From an uncultured Bacilli bacterium (GTDB lineage Bacteria > Bacillota_I > Bacilli_A > RF39 > UBA660): a stretch of DNA of 47,122 nt. Under the pieces are notes generated by a model. That model had not been told where the DNA came from. It saw only the letters and a list, made by a program, of their open reading frames with translations, and made no database searches. The stretch spans positions 1 through 47,122 of the forward strand of contig CALVSQ010000006.1 in NCBI GenBank assembly GCA_944359085.1, read 5' to 3'. The translations under genes were made by a program, and so were the position numbers. Every line of letters begins with the position of its first letter. Position 1 is the first letter of the stretch. Below, piece by piece: positions 1 to 9,222 of this stretch.

Positions 1-110
1 ACTCTTAAAAATATATCAACTATTCCTATATAATAAACTATATTACTAAATCTTTTAAAAATTAAAACTGCTAAAGCACCAACAACTAAAACGATTATTA
101 CTACGTTCAT
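1..110 (-). CDS. Partial N-terminus of a membrane protein
   Basis: A frame opens at an ATG at 110 on the minus strand behind a clear AGGAG ribosome binding site, two bases past the stop of the preceding gene, and runs off the left edge of the window. The visible ~36 residues start with a hydrophobic stretch (MNVVIIVLVVGALAVLIF) followed by a basic residue pair and a second hydrophobic run, typical of a small integral membrane protein. The tight spacing suggests cotranscription with fmt and the one-pass membrane protein upstream. The family cannot be named from this fragment. Confidence 0.6.
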   Translation of the reverse strand, partial: MNVVIIVLVVGALAVLIFKRFSNIVYYIGIVDIFLR

Positions 111-112
111 AC

Positions 113-664
113 CTAACTCCTCAATTCTATATTAACAACATATCCATAATAATTAGATAAATCAACAACTATTTTTGATTCATATTTAATTATTTTAATA
201 TATTCATCATTAATTATTTCATTATTATAAATTATTTTTTCAAAATCACTTATTTTTATTACATACGTATCACTTTTATCAATATAATTAGTTGATTCTA
301 ATGTTCCTACTTCCAATAATTTAGAAACATTATTAGGACTAAATATATTTAAATCATATTTACTTATAATTTCTGGAACACTATCTACTTCATAATAAAT
401 TCCATCATAAAATACTTTGTTAGTATTTGAATCATATGTAAAATTATTTTCACCAATTATTTCTAATTTATAATTAGTAACATCTTCTAATTTAATTTCT
501 TCATTATCTTTATTTGTTTCTTCATTATTTTGATAATTGTGACTTCCACTAGAAATTAAAGTAAATACAAATATAAAAAATATAACATAAATAATTAAAA
601 TAGCTAATGATCTTGTTCTTTTATTAGACCATAACTTTTTTATAAATTCAATAGTTTCTTTCAT
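113..664 (-). CDS. Single-pass membrane protein of unknown function
   Basis: 183 residues. A short basic N-terminus (KKLWSNKRTR) precedes one hydrophobic segment at about residues 19-38 (LAILIIYVIFFIFVFTLISS), then an Asn/Glu-rich linker and an outside domain of about 120 residues, so the protein is most simply a type II membrane-anchored protein. I recognise no family motif. Its ATG overlaps the fmt stop codon by four bases (ATGA) and the next gene starts two bases after its own stop, so it is translationally coupled in an fmt operon. Function unknown. Confidence 0.75.
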   Translation of the reverse strand: MKETIEFIKKLWSNKRTRSLAILIIYVIFFIFVFTLISSGSHNYQNNEETNKDNEEIKLEDVTNYKLEIIGENNFTYDSNTNKVFYDGIYYEVDSVPEIISKYDLNIFSPNNVSKLLEVGTLESTNYIDKSDTYVIKISDFEKIIYNNEIINDEYIKIIKYESKIVVDLSNYYGYVVNIELRS

Positions 665-1617
665 TGTAATATTTTACCTACTATATTTTTATCTCTTAAT
701 CCATTAATAAAACTAATAGCATCCATTTTATTTTTACCTTCAGGTTGAACTATTTTAAATACTACTTCACCATTACTTACTTTAACACCAATACCTTCTT
801 TATAAATAGCCGTAATTTGACCATTAAAACCAATAGGATAATTATCAGTTATAAAAGAATCCCAAATCTTAAGTATTTTACCTTCAAATATACAATAAGC
901 TCCAGGCCAAGAATTTAATCCTCTTATTTGATTATGAATTTGTCGTGCTGTTTTATTAAAGTTTAATTTTTCATCTTCTTTTTTTAATGTAAAAGCATAA
1001 GTTGCTTGTGATGAATCCTGTTTAGTTCTACTATTGGTTCCATTTATAATACTTGGTAATGTTTTAAGTAATAAATCTCTACCCAAAATACTTAACTTAT
1101 CATGTAATGAACTTGCTGTATCAGTATCTAATATTTCTATTTCTTCTTGAGTAATAATATCTCCTTCATCCATTTTAGTATTCATATACATAATAGTAAT
1201 CCCTGTTTTAGAATGACCTTCAATTATTGCCTTATGAATAGGAGCCCCTCCTCTTAATTTAGGAAGTAATGATGCATGAACATTGATACATCCTAATCTA
1301 GGACACTCTAATAATTCTCTTGGTATAATTTGGCCATAAGCACAAGTAATTATTATATCTGGTTTTAAATTAATTATTTCTTGATAATCTTCCCTTATTT
1401 TTTCAGGTTGTAAAACTAATATTGCCTTATCATTAGCTAATTTCTTAATTGGTGAAATATTAATTTGACCATGATTACCTTTTCTATCTGGTTGAGTTAC
1501 TACTGCCCTTACTTTATAATTATCTAATAATCCTTGTAAAACTGGTACAGCAAACTCTGGTGTACCCATAAATACAACTTGTAATTCTTTTTCTATTTTT
1601 ATATTGCTATAATCCAT
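661..1617 (-). CDS. fmt: Methionyl-tRNA formyltransferase
   Basis: Transfers a formyl group from 10-formyl-tetrahydrofolate to initiator Met-tRNA in the cytoplasm. The N-terminal domain starts with VVFMGTPEFAVPVL and carries the family signature INVHASLLPKLRGGAPIHKA plus MDEGDI, which supply the catalytic Asn/His/Asp set. A C-terminal OB-like domain follows (RGLNSWPGAYC). A longer frame begins with GTG at 1626, but that GTG lies inside the AGGTGAT ribosome binding site; the ATG at 1617 is 5 bases downstream of it and is preferred, giving 318 residues, the usual length. In many Bacillota fmt lies next to priA; here lemA-like and pilin-like genes separate them. Confidence 0.95.
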   Translation of the reverse strand: MDYSNIKIEKELQVVFMGTPEFAVPVLQGLLDNYKVRAVVTQPDRKGNHGQINISPIKKLANDKAILVLQPEKIREDYQEIINLKPDIIITCAYGQIIPRELLECPRLGCINVHASLLPKLRGGAPIHKAIIEGHSKTGITIMYMNTKMDEGDIITQEEIEILDTDTASSLHDKLSILGRDLLLKTLPSIINGTNSRTKQDSSQATYAFTLKKEDEKLNFNKTARQIHNQIRGLNSWPGAYCIFEGKILKIWDSFITDNYPIGFNGQITAIYKEGIGVKVSNGEVVFKIVQPEGKNKMDAISFINGLRDKNIVGKILQ

Positions 1618-1692
1618 TTTTATCACCTATTAATAATTTTACCATAAATTTGTGTATGTGTAAATTAAGTACAATAAAGATTTATAAAAAGA

Positions 1693-1731
1693 AAAAGCGA
1701 TTTTTCGATTTTACTCTACTAAACCGCTTTT
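1693..1731. terminator. Hairpin between pilin-like gene and fmt
   Basis: Inverted repeat AAAAGCG (1693-1699) / CGCTTTT (1725-1731) with a 25-base loop and A/T tracts on both outer sides. It lies downstream of the pilin-like gene and upstream of fmt, so it may end the pilin transcript. The large loop makes it weaker than the other terminators here. Confidence 0.45.
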
Positions 1732-1848
1732 ATTTTAATTGTATAATATTTAATATTTTTAGGTTTTATATCTAGTAAATAAAAATTGCTTTATGAAAAT
1801 TGATCATATGACTTTAATTCGGTTACAAATTACTTTAAAATATAATAC

Positions 1849-3555
1849 TCATTGTAATATGTATGGAGATTGAGCAGTTCCTTCTCCTTCAGAGAAAATT
1901 AATCCTAATTTTAAATATATAGCCGGGCGAACGCCACTTCTAGTCACATTTGTTTGCCCAGCACCATTAGCACCACCACCATTATTAACATTCAATACAA
2001 TATCGCTTGTAGTTCTATTCATTAACCAATAATAATCTGCTATATTTAAATTTTCTATAACATTCTTGTCTACAAATTTTTTTTCACTTCCCATATCTAT
2101 ATCATTGCAACTAAACATCTCTCCTACTGTTGGCAATCCAATGCTTGCTTCTAATGACTCATCTTGAACATCTTCATAATTTTTACCTATTTCTGATCCA
2201 TATGGATAATCCCCTATATAGAATGTCTTATTACCTGCATATCGATATTTATTGCTTATTCCTTCTAAAAAATTATTTAGAACTATATATATAGTGTAAT
2301 TTGTATTTATTACAGCAGAGTCTCCAAATGGGCTTGTATTAGAAAGTAGACCATTCAATACTACTTTGATACTATCATTATCTTTACTTACTACTCTAAA
2401 TGTACACATATTATCACTTCCACAAGCACTATCACTTCCACTATATGGCACATTAATATATTCTCCTACTTGGACTTCATTTGTATTGCTTGCTTTATTT
2501 ACAGTATGATAACTATTAGTAAGAGTTCCTTTTCCTCCGCTTATGGTCAAATCAGAAATTTTTATAACTACGCGAACGCCTAATTGACCAGAAATATTAG
2601 TTCTCTCGAGAAGACCATCACCGTAGACATAACGAACGTCATATGAATCATATCTATTTCCTAACAAAAAAATATCTTTGATATCTAAAAATGAATCTTC
2701 TCTTCCTGCTCTTTCATATTGCGTTTGATCTAACAATCCTACTTTTTGTGTTGTTGTTATTTCATCTACATCGGTATATATTCCTACATTAAATGTACTT
2801 TTTAATATATTACTTTGGATACTACTATCTAAACTATTCCAAAAATAATCATTAAGCCATTTGTTTATATAACTTGATTCATATTCTTCTTGAGTATCCC
2901 ATACTGCACTTGCTGGGTGGATTGCTGTTAATGGTTGTTGAGTAATCAAAGTTAATGTTTTTTCTGCAGTATCAAATTCTAATACTCGCCATTGATGGCC
3001 TCCATACCATAAGAAATTATTTGCTACTTCTTCATTTGTACCTGCATAATAATATATATTTTCATTTGTACTATCTTTTACTAAACCTGTTGTATTACCT
3101 TCTTTATATTGTCCTAATAATGTTGATATTAAATTACCTGATTGTGCTGCTTCATCATCACATTTTTTATCATCCATTGCAAATGTGCCACTTGGACATA
3201 ATGTAAATTTATGATTATTACTTGTTATAACTAATTCGGTTAATTTAGATCCATTATATGTTATTTTATCTATTGTCGCATTGCCTAAATTTACCATCTC
3301 TTTTACATTATTTACATCCATACTTATTGTACATATTCTTTTATAACTGTTGTCTAGCTGATATTTCATATCTTCTGTTGCACAATAATTATTTATTCCA
3401 CTCAATATCATATTTGATTCCGATCTACCAGCAGATATTCTTGCATCATCAATCACATCTAATATAATAGGTGTTGCTATAAGTGCTACTATAGCTAAAA
3501 TAATAATAACTGCCAGTAACTCAATAAGTGTAAAACCTAATTTTTTATTTTTCAT
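1849..3555 (-). CDS. Pilin-like surface protein with two repeated ectodomains
   Basis: 568 residues. The N-terminus (MKNKKLGFTLIELLAVIIIL) is a class III prepilin signal: a basic leader, Gly before Phe as the peptidase site, the conserved Glu at +5, then a hydrophobic helix. Ordinary pseudopilins are 100-200 residues; this one carries about 420 extra. The extra part looks like two copies of one fold: copy 1 runs from a WYGGHQWRVLEFD-like strand to GVRVVIKISDLTISGGKGT, copy 2 from CTFRVVSKDNDSIKVVLNG to GVRPAIYLKLGLIFSEGEGT. This resembles the DUF6273-type domain of large surface proteins (inference). GGGAG lies in front of the ATG. No assembly ATPase, membrane platform protein or prepilin peptidase is in the window, so the role in a pilus or type II-like system is open. 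Confidence 0.8.
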   Translation of the reverse strand: MKNKKLGFTLIELLAVIIILAIVALIATPIILDVIDDARISAGRSESNMILSGINNYCATEDMKYQLDNSYKRICTISMDVNNVKEMVNLGNATIDKITYNGSKLTELVITSNNHKFTLCPSGTFAMDDKKCDDEAAQSGNLISTLLGQYKEGNTTGLVKDSTNENIYYYAGTNEEVANNFLWYGGHQWRVLEFDTAEKTLTLITQQPLTAIHPASAVWDTQEEYESSYINKWLNDYFWNSLDSSIQSNILKSTFNVGIYTDVDEITTTQKVGLLDQTQYERAGREDSFLDIKDIFLLGNRYDSYDVRYVYGDGLLERTNISGQLGVRVVIKISDLTISGGKGTLTNSYHTVNKASNTNEVQVGEYINVPYSGSDSACGSDNMCTFRVVSKDNDSIKVVLNGLLSNTSPFGDSAVINTNYTIYIVLNNFLEGISNKYRYAGNKTFYIGDYPYGSEIGKNYEDVQDESLEASIGLPTVGEMFSCNDIDMGSEKKFVDKNVIENLNIADYYWLMNRTTSDIVLNVNNGGGANGAGQTNVTRSGVRPAIYLKLGLIFSEGEGTAQSPYILQ

Positions 3556-3598
3556 AATTTACTCCCTTCCTAAAATGATAGTTTTACTATCTTGAGTA

Positions 3599-3627
3599 AT
3601 TATACATTATTTTTTTATTATTTTCAA
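3599..3627 (-). promoter_or_regulatory. Sigma-A-type promoter of the pilin-like gene
   Basis: On the minus strand TTGAAA (3627-3622), a 17-base spacer and TATAAT (3604-3599). The 5' leader then has a small GATAG/CTATC hairpin before the GGGAG ribosome binding site. A GC-rich palindrome sits about 12 bases upstream of the -35 box. Confidence 0.65.
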
Positions 3628-3638
3628 GACATAAATTA

Positions 3639-3648
3639 CGTGCGCACG
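3639..3648. promoter_or_regulatory. GC-rich palindrome CGTGCGCACG upstream of pilin promoter
   Basis: A perfect 10-bp palindrome with eight G/C bases inside a region otherwise almost all A/T. It sits roughly 47-56 bases upstream of the inferred transcription start, a usual place for an activator or repressor site. I saw no second copy of this sequence in the window. Regulatory role is inference. Confidence 0.3.
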
Positions 3649-3681
3649 GAAAATTTTATTTTAAACTTTACAAAAAAAGAA

Positions 3682-4272
3682 TTAAAAATAATCCTCTTCT
3701 TTTTTCTTTTCTTCTAATATAACAGCTTCTCTTTTTGGTAATTCTGTTTTAATAACTTTTCTTGTTTGTTCATCAACATCATATATTTGTTTTGGATAAA
3801 ACTTTAATATTTTTGATAACAAATTATTAGGAAAAATATTAACAGCTCTATTATATTTTTTTACTACTTCATTATAATATTTTTTTGCTACTACGATCTC
3901 TTCTTCCACTAAATTAAATTGTTTAATAACATTTAAAAATACTGGATTTTGTTTTAAAATAATATTTGAATCTGCTATTTCCCATAATCTATCAATTAAC
4001 TTATTTAATTCAATATTTGTAATTATTTTTTCTTTTGATGTTTGTTTAGAATAATCATCTTTAGTTAAAAATAATATTCTATCAATGGTATCTTTTTCTA
4101 AATTGTATTGTTTAAATATATTAACTAAAGTTGGAAGTAAATTAATTCTTTTTTGAAAATAAGTATCTAATTCAACAAAATGTCTATCTGATTTATTACT
4201 TAAATGATTAAATAAATTATACATTCCATAAACATAACAAACTAAAATAATAATTATTATTACTATCCACAT
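3682..4272 (-). CDS. LemA-family membrane protein
   Basis: 196 residues. One N-terminal transmembrane segment (WIVIIIIILVCYVYGMYNLF) leads into a helical domain with the LemA pattern: basic residues and LLPTLVNIFKQY, then a central helix ending in NPVFLNVIKQFNLVEEEIVVAKKYYNEVVKKYNRAV and INIFP-like NIFPNNLLSKILKF. LemA proteins are widespread, outward-facing helical bundle proteins whose function is poorly defined. It follows priA with about 34 bases between stop and start and has a weak AGGTGG ribosome binding site. Its highly charged tail (EEKKKEED) is lineage-specific. Confidence 0.75.
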   Translation of the reverse strand: MWIVIIIIILVCYVYGMYNLFNHLSNKSDRHFVELDTYFQKRINLLPTLVNIFKQYNLEKDTIDRILFLTKDDYSKQTSKEKIITNIELNKLIDRLWEIADSNIILKQNPVFLNVIKQFNLVEEEIVVAKKYYNEVVKKYNRAVNIFPNNLLSKILKFYPKQIYDVDEQTRKVIKTELPKREAVILEEKKKEEDYF

Positions 4273-4306
4273 TTAAACCACCTATAAATTATTATACCAT
4301 ATTTTT

Positions 4307-6448
4307 TTAAATTTTATTTGGGTTAAAATCAATTCCCACATTTACTTTACTATTTAAATATTTATCATTTATAAATTTTAAATAATTATATATTTTTTTA
4401 GTATCTTTATATTTAATAATAATTTGATAATAATAAACATTATTTATTTTAGGTATTACTGAAGGACTGGGGCCTAAAATAATTTCATCTTTTAAATTAT
4501 ATTTTAAATAACTTATTATTTTATTTGCTTCTTCTTCACATTTAATATTATCAGTTCCCTGTATTTTAACTACACATAAGTTATAAAATGGTGGATATTT
4601 TAATATTTTTCTTATTCGCATTTCTTCATTATAAAAACTCAAATAATCATGCTTTTTAGCATAAACTAAACTATAGTGATCGATATTAAAAGCTTGAATA
4701 ATAACTTCACCTAATAAATCACTACGGCCTGCTCTACCTGCTACTTGATTTAATAATTGAAATGTTCTTTCACCACTTCTAAAATCAGGAATGTTTAAAG
4801 ATGCATCACCATTTAATACTCCTACTAATGTTACTTTAGGAAAATTTAATCCTTTAGCAATCATTTGTGTACCAATTAAAATATTATATTTTTCATTTTC
4901 AAAATCATTTATTATCTTTTGATGAGCTTGTTTTGTTCTAGTAGTATCAACATCCATTCTAACTACTTTAGCATTATTAAATTTGTTAATAACTTCTTGT
5001 TCTAATTTTTCAGTGCCCATACCTCTTTCTTTAATATCAGTACTATTACATTTTGGACACTTATATAATTTATTTGTTTCATAATTACAATAATGACATA
5101 CCATTTTTTTAGAATTTAAATGATAAGTTAATGGAATATCACATTTAGGACATTTATGAGTGAATCCACAATTATTACATGTTGTAATAGTAGTATATCC
5201 TCTTCTATTTAATAAAATAATAACCTGTTCATTATTATTTAATTTTTCATTAATCTTATCTTTTAAAAGTTTAGAAAATATATTATTTTTATTTTTTATT
5301 TCTTCTTTCATATCAACTAAAGTTACTTGGGGTAAGTTTTTATTAACTCTATTTTTCATTTCTAATAATTCATATATATTAGCTTTTGCTCTCGTATAAC
5401 TTTCAATTGATGGTGTAGCACTACCTAAGATAATTGGAATATTATATTTTTTAGCTCTATATAAACCCACATCAATCGCATTATATCTTGGATTATTTTC
5501 TTGTTTGTAAGTATTAGAATGCTCCTCATCTATTATAATAATACCTAAATTAGTTAAAGATGCGAATACTGCACTTCTAGCACCTATTACAATATTAACT
5601 TCTTTTTTTTCAATCTTTCGCCATTCATCATACTTTTCCCCATTACTTAAATGACTATGTAATATAGCAATATCATTACCAAATCTTTTTTTAAATGTTT
5701 CAACTAATTGTGGCGTTAAACTTATTTCTGGAACTAAAACTAAAGCTTGTTTATTTAAATCAATTACTTTTTTTATCAAATTCATATAAACTTCAGTTTT
5801 ACCACTTCCAGTTATTCCATGTAATAAATAAGGTTGAAATTTATTTAAATCTATTTTATTTATAACACTAGTTTGTTCTAAAGTTAATTGTTTTCCTTCT
5901 TCATATTCATATACTTCTTCATTTAGCCTATAAACTTCTTTTTCATATTTTTCTATAATATTATTTTTTATTAATTTATCTACTGCATATTTAGATATTT
6001 GACTTGCTTCTTTTAAAGAAATATCCTTATTATTTAACATATTAATTAATATTTCTTCATTTTGATTTTTTGGTTCATAATCTTTTATCTTTCTTAAAAA
6101 ATAAACATATTTTTTATTTACTTTTGTATTTGTTTTAGCTTTTAAAGCTGTAGGTAACATTGTTTGATAAGCACTAGTTAAAGTACATAATGTTTTCTTG
6201 CTAATGTATTTCCCTAAATCTAACAATTCTTCATTTAAAATTGGATTTTCATCAATTAAATTTATTATTTCTTTTAATTTATAATCACACTCAATATTAT
6301 CTTTTATTTCTACGATAAAACCTTTCAGTTTTCTATTACCAAAAGGTACTAAGCATCTAATTCCTACTTTAGCCTTCATATTGTTAGGTATCAAATAAGA
6401 AAATGTTTTATCTAATTTTTGAATTTCAACTAATACATTAGCTATCAT
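4307..6448 (-). CDS. priA: Primosomal protein N' (replication restart helicase)
   Basis: 3'-to-5' DNA helicase that reloads the replisome at stalled forks. N-terminal DNA-binding domain (VLVEIQKLDKTFSYLIP), Walker A GITGSGKTEVYMNLI near residue 215, DEEH box (IIIDEEHSN), then the zinc-binding insert CNNCGFTHKCPKC...CHYCNYETNKLYKCPKC with eight cysteines, and helicase motifs QMIAKGLNFPKVTLVG and QVAGRAGR. About 713 residues, slightly short of the common 730-800. The first in-frame ATG is at 6460, but the ATG at 6448 follows GGGTGAT and begins with the typical MIANVLVEI, so it is preferred. Probably the first gene of the minus-strand run down to the membrane genes. Confidence 0.93.
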   Translation of the reverse strand: MIANVLVEIQKLDKTFSYLIPNNMKAKVGIRCLVPFGNRKLKGFIVEIKDNIECDYKLKEIINLIDENPILNEELLDLGKYISKKTLCTLTSAYQTMLPTALKAKTNTKVNKKYVYFLRKIKDYEPKNQNEEILINMLNNKDISLKEASQISKYAVDKLIKNNIIEKYEKEVYRLNEEVYEYEEGKQLTLEQTSVINKIDLNKFQPYLLHGITGSGKTEVYMNLIKKVIDLNKQALVLVPEISLTPQLVETFKKRFGNDIAILHSHLSNGEKYDEWRKIEKKEVNIVIGARSAVFASLTNLGIIIIDEEHSNTYKQENNPRYNAIDVGLYRAKKYNIPIILGSATPSIESYTRAKANIYELLEMKNRVNKNLPQVTLVDMKEEIKNKNNIFSKLLKDKINEKLNNNEQVIILLNRRGYTTITTCNNCGFTHKCPKCDIPLTYHLNSKKMVCHYCNYETNKLYKCPKCNSTDIKERGMGTEKLEQEVINKFNNAKVVRMDVDTTRTKQAHQKIINDFENEKYNILIGTQMIAKGLNFPKVTLVGVLNGDASLNIPDFRSGERTFQLLNQVAGRAGRSDLLGEVIIQAFNIDHYSLVYAKKHDYLSFYNEEMRIRKILKYPPFYNLCVVKIQGTDNIKCEEEANKIISYLKYNLKDEIILGPSPSVIPKINNVYYYQIIIKYKDTKKIYNYLKFINDKYLNSKVNVGIDFNPNKI

Positions 6449-6552
6449 TATATCACCCATCTCATTTTAACACTCACATTATTTTTTTGTCAATTAAATT
6501 ATTTACATTCATTTTTTTTAATTATTTACATATTCTATTATAGAAGTGTGAG

Positions 6553-7757
<1,205 letters not shown>

Positions 7758-7801
7758 TTATATTTTTTTACAATTAATTTCATAATAAAAATGGTGATAT
7801 T

Positions 7802-8479
7802 ATGAAACCTATTATTGGTATTGTTGGAATAGATGATTATTCAATAAAACAAAAAAGTACTATTTGTATCTTTGAAAATTATAGAAAAGCTATTATTAAA
7901 TATGGTGGGATTCCTATTGTTATATTACCTCCTTTATTAATTGATTACTATAAAACTAGACCAAAAGATACTAACAAATTAAATAATGAAGATAAAGAAT
8001 TATTGACAAAACAAATTAATTTATGTGATGGCATCATAATTCCAGGCGGTTCAAAAAGATTTGAACATCATGTTTTTATATGTGATTATTGTAATAAAAA
8101 AAATATACCATTATTAGGTATTTGTATGGGTATGCAGACTATGTGTAATTATAACAACAATAATCAAAATATAGTTATTGAAAATAAATTTCATAATAGT
8201 AAAAATAATTACAAACATTTAGTAAATATTAAAAAAAATTCTAAACTATTCAATATATTAAAAGAAGATAAAATATTAGTAAATAGTTTTCATGATTATA
8301 AAGTATGTAATAGTGGTGATTATGATGTTGTTGGAACTTGTGATGATGTGATTGAAGCTGTTGAAAAAGATGGTTTATTTAATATTGGTTTACAATGGCA
8401 TCCTGAAAAAAACTATGATAAAGATTTAAATAGTAAAAAAATATTCACTAGTTTTATTGAATCTTGTAAAATTAAATAA
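7802..8479 (+). CDS. Class-I glutamine amidotransferase-like hydrolase (peptidase C26), copy 1
   Basis: 225 residues. The fold and active site match gamma-glutamyl hydrolase/PuuD-type enzymes, which cleave gamma-glutamyl amides: substrate loop MKPIIGIVG, oxyanion region IIPGGSKRF, nucleophile Cys in LLGICMGMQTM, NSFHDY, and the His-Glu pair in LQWHPEKN. GGTGAT sits just before the ATG. The second copy follows 50 bases later. The physiological substrate cannot be told; no putrescine-degradation or folate genes are adjacent. The amidotransferase-like domain stands alone, so a hydrolase is more likely than a synthase subunit. Confidence 0.8.
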   Translation: MKPIIGIVGIDDYSIKQKSTICIFENYRKAIIKYGGIPIVILPPLLIDYYKTRPKDTNKLNNEDKELLTKQINLCDGIIIPGGSKRFEHHVFICDYCNKKNIPLLGICMGMQTMCNYNNNNQNIVIENKFHNSKNNYKHLVNIKKNSKLFNILKEDKILVNSFHDYKVCNSGDYDVVGTCDDVIEAVEKDGLFNIGLQWHPEKNYDKDLNSKKIFTSFIESCKIK

Positions 8480-8529
8480 CTTTTCATAACCTTTATTTTA
8501 TGTTAAAATAAAAGATGAAAGAAGTTGAT

Positions 8530-9222
8530 ATGATGAAACCAATTATTGGAATAATAGGAAATGAAGATTATTCATATTTAGAAAAAAATTGTATTAGTGT
8601 ATTTGAAAATTATAGAAAAGCTATTATTGAATATGGTGGGATTCCAATTTTAATACTACCACCACAATTAATTAATTATCATGAAACACAACCAAAAGAC
8701 AATATTAATTTGACTGAAGAACAAAAAGATGATTTAATTAGACAAATTGAATTATGTAATGGTATTTTAATTCCAGGAGGTCATAAAATATTTGAATATC
8801 ATAAATTTATATGCGACTATTGTAATAAAAATAATATGCCATTGTTAGGTATTTGTATGGGTATGCAGACTATGTGTAATTATAATAATAACAATATTAA
8901 TATAAAAGTTGAAGATGGTTCTCATAAAAGTGATGATGATTATGTTCATTATGTTAAAATTAAAAAGGATTCTAAATTATATGATATTTTAAGTAAAGAT
9001 AAAATATTAGTTAATAGTTTTCACAATTATCAAGTTCCTAATGGTGGAGATTATAAAACAGTTAGCACTTGTGATAATATTATTGAAGCTGTTGAAAAAA
9101 AAGAAGACCTTTTCAATATTGGTCTACAGTGGCATCCTGAAAAAAATTATGATAAAGATTTAAATAGTAAAAAAATATTTAAAGCATTCATTGAAGCATC
9201 TAAATTATACTATCACGAGTAA
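8530..9222 (+). CDS. Class-I glutamine amidotransferase-like hydrolase (peptidase C26), copy 2
   Basis: About 230 residues and a clear tandem paralogue of the upstream gene; they share LGICMGMQTMCNYNNNN, ENYRKAI, ILVNSFH and GLQWHPEKNYDKDLNSKKIF, with the Cys-His-Glu triad intact. A longer frame starts at 8515, but GAAAGAAG just before 8530 and alignment with copy 1 favour an ATG at 8530 or 8533. Divergence is concentrated in the substrate-side loops (residues 50-90 and 125-145), which may reflect different substrates. Its 3' end overlaps the convergent yqeH by 23 bases. Confidence 0.8.
   Translation: MMKPIIGIIGNEDYSYLEKNCISVFENYRKAIIEYGGIPILILPPQLINYHETQPKDNINLTEEQKDDLIRQIELCNGILIPGGHKIFEYHKFICDYCNKNNMPLLGICMGMQTMCNYNNNNINIKVEDGSHKSDDDYVHYVKIKKDSKLYDILSKDKILVNSFHNYQVPNGGDYKTVSTCDNIIEAVEKKEDLFNIGLQWHPEKNYDKDLNSKKIFKAFIEASKLYYHE

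Noticed and set aside
661-663. TGA read as Trp, as in mycoplasmas
   Set aside because: TGA ends fmt, otc, the ABC binding protein and others at family-typical lengths with ATGA couplings; the standard code fits.
2955-3467. Leu/Tyr-rich plus-strand frames opposite the pilin-like gene
   Set aside because: Shadows of the minus-strand gene with no ribosome binding site and low-complexity composition.
6525-6545. Late sporulation (sigma-K-like) promoter CATATTCTA before the collagen-like gene
   Set aside because: The -10-like match is there but no -35 element lies at the right distance; chance is high in A/T-rich DNA.
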